Assembly (NCBI RefSeq): GCF_029893965.1
Contig: NZ_JARXXP010000002.1
Location: forward strand, 248,001-312,000
Source of the DNA: Paenibacillus sp. PastM-3
GTDB lineage: Bacteria; Bacillota; Bacilli; Paenibacillales; Paenibacillaceae
Length of the DNA stretch: 64,000 nt
Direction: 5' to 3'
In this document: one piece after another, positions 61,683 through 64,000 of the stretch
How positions within the stretch are numbered: position 1 is the first letter of the stretch
Layout: every line of letters begins with the position of its first letter
Made by a program: the position numbers and the translations under genes
Notes under the pieces: model-generated
Database searches by the model: none
The model's input: the letters and a program-made list of their open reading frames with translations, nothing else
Told to the model about the DNA's origin: nothing

Positions 61683-61735
61683 TTAATCACATCTTACCCC
61701 CACTTATTCTCAAGGTTATACACATCTTATCCACA
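61683..61735. other. Phased cluster of DnaA-box-like 9-mers
   Basis: Five motifs in the same orientation start at 61683 (TTAATCACA), 61694 (TTACCCCCA), 61704 (TTATTCTCA), 61716 (TTATACACA) and 61727 (TTATCCACA), spaced 11, 10, 12 and 11 bp, about one helical turn. The last is a perfect consensus DnaA box and the fourth has one mismatch; the others have two. The 61487-61883 gap has no gene. There is no dnaA or dnaN here, so this is not oriC itself. Confidence 0.6.
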
Positions 61736-61742
61736 ACTGAGG

Positions 61743-61758
61743 ACAAAATGTATTTTGT
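61743..61758. promoter_or_regulatory. AT-rich palindrome next to the DnaA-box cluster
   Basis: ACAAAAT-GT-ATTTTGT, 7-bp perfect arms. It could be an operator for a neighbouring promoter; no regulator is identifiable. Confidence 0.35.
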
Positions 61759-61815
61759 ATCCATTTTACCAATTACAGAAACACAAGGCTTGCTGTCTAG
61801 TAGAACCGGATTTTT

Positions 61816-61861
61816 CAAAAAAAAGAGGACCTCCCTCACGGCAAAGGATGTCCTCTTTTTG
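61816..61861 (-). terminator. Terminator of the FlxA-like gene
   Basis: On the minus strand AAAAAGAGGAC pairs with GTCCTCTTTTT across a 19-nt loop, ending in eight T, 22 bp after the stop codon at 61884. Confidence 0.85.
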
Positions 61862-61883
61862 AAATGGCTTATTGCAGTGCAGA

Positions 61884-62234
61884 TCAGATCCGGATATCGA
61901 ATCTTCCTTCACTGTCGGTTGTGGCTGCGGCAATCTGTGCGCTGCTTGCAGCCTTCAGCAGATTGGTGTCTGCAGGTTTTTCCGGCTGTGCGCTTTGAGC
62001 CGCCGAAGAAGAACTGCTGCTGTTCGACTTTTGGGCGATCTGCGCTTCAATCTGCTTAATTTGCTGCTCAAGCTGCTTCGTCTTGGTTTCTTTGGTCTTC
62101 TCGTCATCCTTGCTGGCTTCGACTTTTTCGAGCTCGGCCTCCAGCTTTGCTTTTTGCTTCTCAAGTGCGCTGGTGTCGGTCGCAGCGGATGAATAAGAAG
62201 CGGAAGCTGCGGATGTCGCGGATGAAATATTCAT
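61884..62234 (-). CDS. FlxA-like coiled-coil protein
   Basis: 116-residue soluble protein. A Ser/Ala-rich start (MNISSATSAASASYSS) leads to a 50-residue charged coiled coil (LEKQKAKLEAELEKVE, then KQLEQQIKQIEAQIAQK) and a low-complexity Ser/Ala/Pro tail. It resembles FlxA-family proteins, linked to flagellar regulons in E. coli and common as small proteins in Paenibacillus; function unknown. AGGAGGAAC-type ribosome site before the ATG. Confidence 0.8.
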   Translation of the reverse strand: MNISSATSAASASYSSAATDTSALEKQKAKLEAELEKVEASKDDEKTKETKTKQLEQQIKQIEAQIAQKSNSSSSSSAAQSAQPEKPADTNLLKAASSAQIAAATTDSEGRFDIRI

Positions 62235-62335
62235 GCCTGTTCCTCCTTTTCCCTTTCAATATATACCTCTAGCCCCAATAGAACGTTAAAATGGGCTGAA
62301 AGTTTGCTGAAAGTAAGAAAAGGGGCGACGGTCCG

Positions 62336-63229
62336 TTACGCCTGCTCGTCCAGAGCTGGGGCTGCGGCAGGCCGCGGTTTCCGGTTGACCAGCATTACAC
62401 TCAGCAGAATAATGACCAGACCTGCCAGTGTATTAGCATAAACGGGCTCATTCAGAAACAGCGCACCCCACATCAGGCCGAAGACCGGCACCAGAAAGGT
62501 AACACTTACGGTTTTCACTGCACCCACACTCTGAATCAGGTAAAAATACAACAGGTACGCCACTGCCGTACAAACAAGAGACAGGCCGAGCACGGAGTAT
62601 ACTGCTGCAGCAGACGGCAGATGCCGGGGAGCGAAAATAACCGCCAGCGGGAACAAGACAACAGCAGCACCGAGCTGCTGGCCGGCTGCAAGCGTGAGCG
62701 GCGCCAGATCACGGCCGACCCGCGAAGCGTAGAGACCGCCAAGGCCATAGGCCAGTGCTGCCCCGAGTGAAAAAAGGACGGACAGCAGCGTCTTTCCGGC
62801 CAGCGGTACCGGGCTCCAGCCGACCAGAACCGCTACCCCTGCAAGACCGATAACCAAACCGATGGATTTGGACAGGCCCGGCTTCTCGCCCCGGATGCCC
62901 CAGGCGGCAAGCGCTGTGAACATAGGGGTCGTAGCATTAAGAATCGCCGCCAGCGAAGCGTTCAGCTCCAGCTCCGCCATGCAGATCAGCGTGAACGGCA
63001 GTGCAGCGTTCAAGGCACCGAGCAGCAGGAACGGCTTCCAGTGCCGGAGAAGCGCCAGCTGCCTGCGGGTTATCCTCGCATACAGCAGCAAAGCGGCCGC
63101 CGCCAGCGCCACCCGGAGCTCGGTTGTAAACACCGGACCCAGCTCGGGAGAGGCGATCCGCATGAACAGAAACGATGCGCCCCAGGCAAAGGCGAGCAGG
63201 AGCAGGACGGTAAAGTCTTTTCGGCTCAT
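62336..63229 (-). CDS. EamA/RhaT-family (DMT) transporter
   Basis: 297-residue membrane protein with ten helices and the internal duplication of EamA domains (FAWGASFLFMRIASPE; second half SLGAALAYGLGGLYASR). Exports amino acids, metabolites or drugs; substrate unknown. The ATG overlaps the stop of the upstream MFS gene (ATGA) and has AAGGAGG upstream, so the two exporters form an operon. Confidence 0.93.
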   Translation of the reverse strand: MSRKDFTVLLLLAFAWGASFLFMRIASPELGPVFTTELRVALAAAALLLYARITRRQLALLRHWKPFLLLGALNAALPFTLICMAELELNASLAAILNATTPMFTALAAWGIRGEKPGLSKSIGLVIGLAGVAVLVGWSPVPLAGKTLLSVLFSLGAALAYGLGGLYASRVGRDLAPLTLAAGQQLGAAVVLFPLAVIFAPRHLPSAAAVYSVLGLSLVCTAVAYLLYFYLIQSVGAVKTVSVTFLVPVFGLMWGALFLNEPVYANTLAGLVIILLSVMLVNRKPRPAAAPALDEQA

Positions 63230-64000
63230 TGCCGTCCTCCTTCTCGGCCTCTGCAGAGCAGCAGGTAAGACAGGACGGACAAAAGACCGGCGGAGGCGAT
63301 CACAACGGCCATCGGCAGCGCCGTTTCATCTCCGCCGATACCGACCAGCGGAGCGACACAGCCGCCAAGAAGCAGCGGGAGCAGTCCGAGCAGCGCCGAA
63401 GCGCTGCCTGCCGTCTCCGCCTGATCCTGCATTGCCAGTGAAAAGGTCGTTGTGCTGATCATCCCGACGCTGGACACAACAGCAAGCAGGCAGATGAGAA
63501 TCGGCCATATGCCGCCGCCAGACAGAACCGTAATCAGCAGCAGGACTCCGCCGAGCGCACAGAGCAGCAGACCGCTGGCCAGAAGCCTGCGCTCGCCGTA
63601 CCTGCCGGACAATCTGCCGGCGATTTGTCCGGTAATAATAATGCCGAGCCCGTTAACGGCAAAGATCAGGCTATACATCTGCGGCGACACTCCGAACATA
63701 TTTTGCAGCACAAAGGAAGAACCGGAAATATACGCGAACATGGCCGCCATTACAAAGCTCTGGGATAGCGCATAGCCCATAAACCGTCCGTTGCGGAGCA
63801 GACCGCGGAAGGTGAGCAGCGTGCCTTTCAGGCCGCTTTTTACGCGCCGTTCCTTGGGCAGCGTCTCCGGCAGGCGCAGCAGAATCGTTGCACAAAAAAG
63901 CAGACCGGCCGCAAAGAGCACAAAGAACACACCCTGCCAGGTCGTTACTCTCAGCAGCTGTCCGCCGATAATCGGCGCAAGAATCGGCCCCAGCCCGTTA
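63226..64000 (-). CDS. MFS multidrug efflux transporter, Bcr/CflA type (5' end beyond window)
   Basis: Partial gene. The visible part begins NGLGPILAPIIGGQLL, the Bcr/CflA signature at the end of helix 5, and continues with helices 6-12 (LGIIITGQIAGRLSGRYGERR). The open frame continues to the right edge without a start; the GTG near 63930 is internal. Likely drug/H+ antiporter for sulfonamide-, bicyclomycin- or chloramphenicol-type compounds, inferred from family. Overlaps the DMT gene by 4 nt. Confidence 0.92.
   Translation of the reverse strand, partial: NGLGPILAPIIGGQLLRVTTWQGVFFVLFAAGLLFCATILLRLPETLPKERRVKSGLKGTLLTFRGLLRNGRFMGYALSQSFVMAAMFAYISGSSFVLQNMFGVSPQMYSLIFAVNGLGIIITGQIAGRLSGRYGERRLLASGLLLCALGGVLLLITVLSGGGIWPILICLLAVVSSVGMISTTTFSLAMQDQAETAGSASALLGLLPLLLGGCVAPLVGIGGDETALPMAVVIASAGLLSVLSYLLLCRGREGGRQ

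Noticed and set aside
61683..61735. Replication origin
   Set aside because: DnaA-like boxes are present, but no dnaA, dnaN or AT-rich unwinding element of the oriC type is adjacent; reported as a cluster instead.
1..64000. tRNA, rRNA, CRISPR arrays, prophage or transposase genes
   Set aside because: No cloverleaf with CCA end, no evenly spaced repeats with spacers and no integrase or transposase frame was seen.

Overview
The window reads as chromosome of a Gram-positive, spore-forming Bacillota, most likely a Paenibacillus-type species. Reasons: GC-rich coding sequence with strong GGAGG-type ribosome sites, a Spo0E-like phosphatase, a CidR/CidAB locus, lipoteichoic-acid-synthase-type enzymes, ECF vitamin transport and many sensor-fused c-di-GMP proteins. 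I see no rRNA, tRNA, CRISPR array, prophage or intact insertion sequence.

Layout. 1-4 kb: end of a MarR-ABC exporter operon (cut by the left edge), an XRE-TPR regulator and a Spo0E-like protein. 4-6.1 kb: LysR regulator divergent from cidAB. 6.2-12.1 kb: a Gfo/Idh/MocA oxidoreductase, a structured repeat, a nuclease-helicase fusion and an LTA-synthase-family enzyme. 12.1-20 kb: MarR regulator, chemoreceptor, second repeat copy, an MHYT-GGDEF-EAL protein and an ABC-2 exporter pair. 20-24 kb: a second oxidoreductase and a three-gene UbiA/unknown/UbiA operon, the least explained operon in the window. 24-30 kb: two more GGDEF-EAL proteins flanking an acetate-transporter-family gene. 30-33 kb: a DsrE-like protein, a cysteine-desulfurase-like enzyme and a TVP38 membrane protein. 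33-39 kb: a 1,039-residue double-kinase hybrid sensor with its response regulator, a cohesin-like protein and an acetyltransferase.

39-52.3 kb is a coherent reductive pyrimidine catabolism region: preT-preA-hydA plus a small unknown gene, a divergent PucR regulator, and an opposing operon for an NMT1/THI5-type ABC transporter, a CoA-acylating semialdehyde dehydrogenase and a class III aminotransferase. Together these would import a pyrimidine, reduce and open the ring, and take beta-alanine to acetyl-CoA. The beta-ureidopropionase step has no recognisable gene here. A TAGACA/TGTCTA motif occurs upstream of pucR and upstream of the transporter operon.

52.7-64 kb: a 7TM-PAS-GGDEF diguanylate cyclase, a DUF72 protein, an intracellular alpha-amylase, bioY divergent from an ECF module whose second ATPase is fused to EcfT through a tandem-repeat linker, a nitroreductase, an intergenic region with helically phased DnaA-box-like motifs, a FlxA-like coiled-coil protein, and a DMT/MFS exporter pair cut by the right edge.

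Starts were moved inward from the longest open frame where a ribosome site or family alignment argued for it; each such case is stated.
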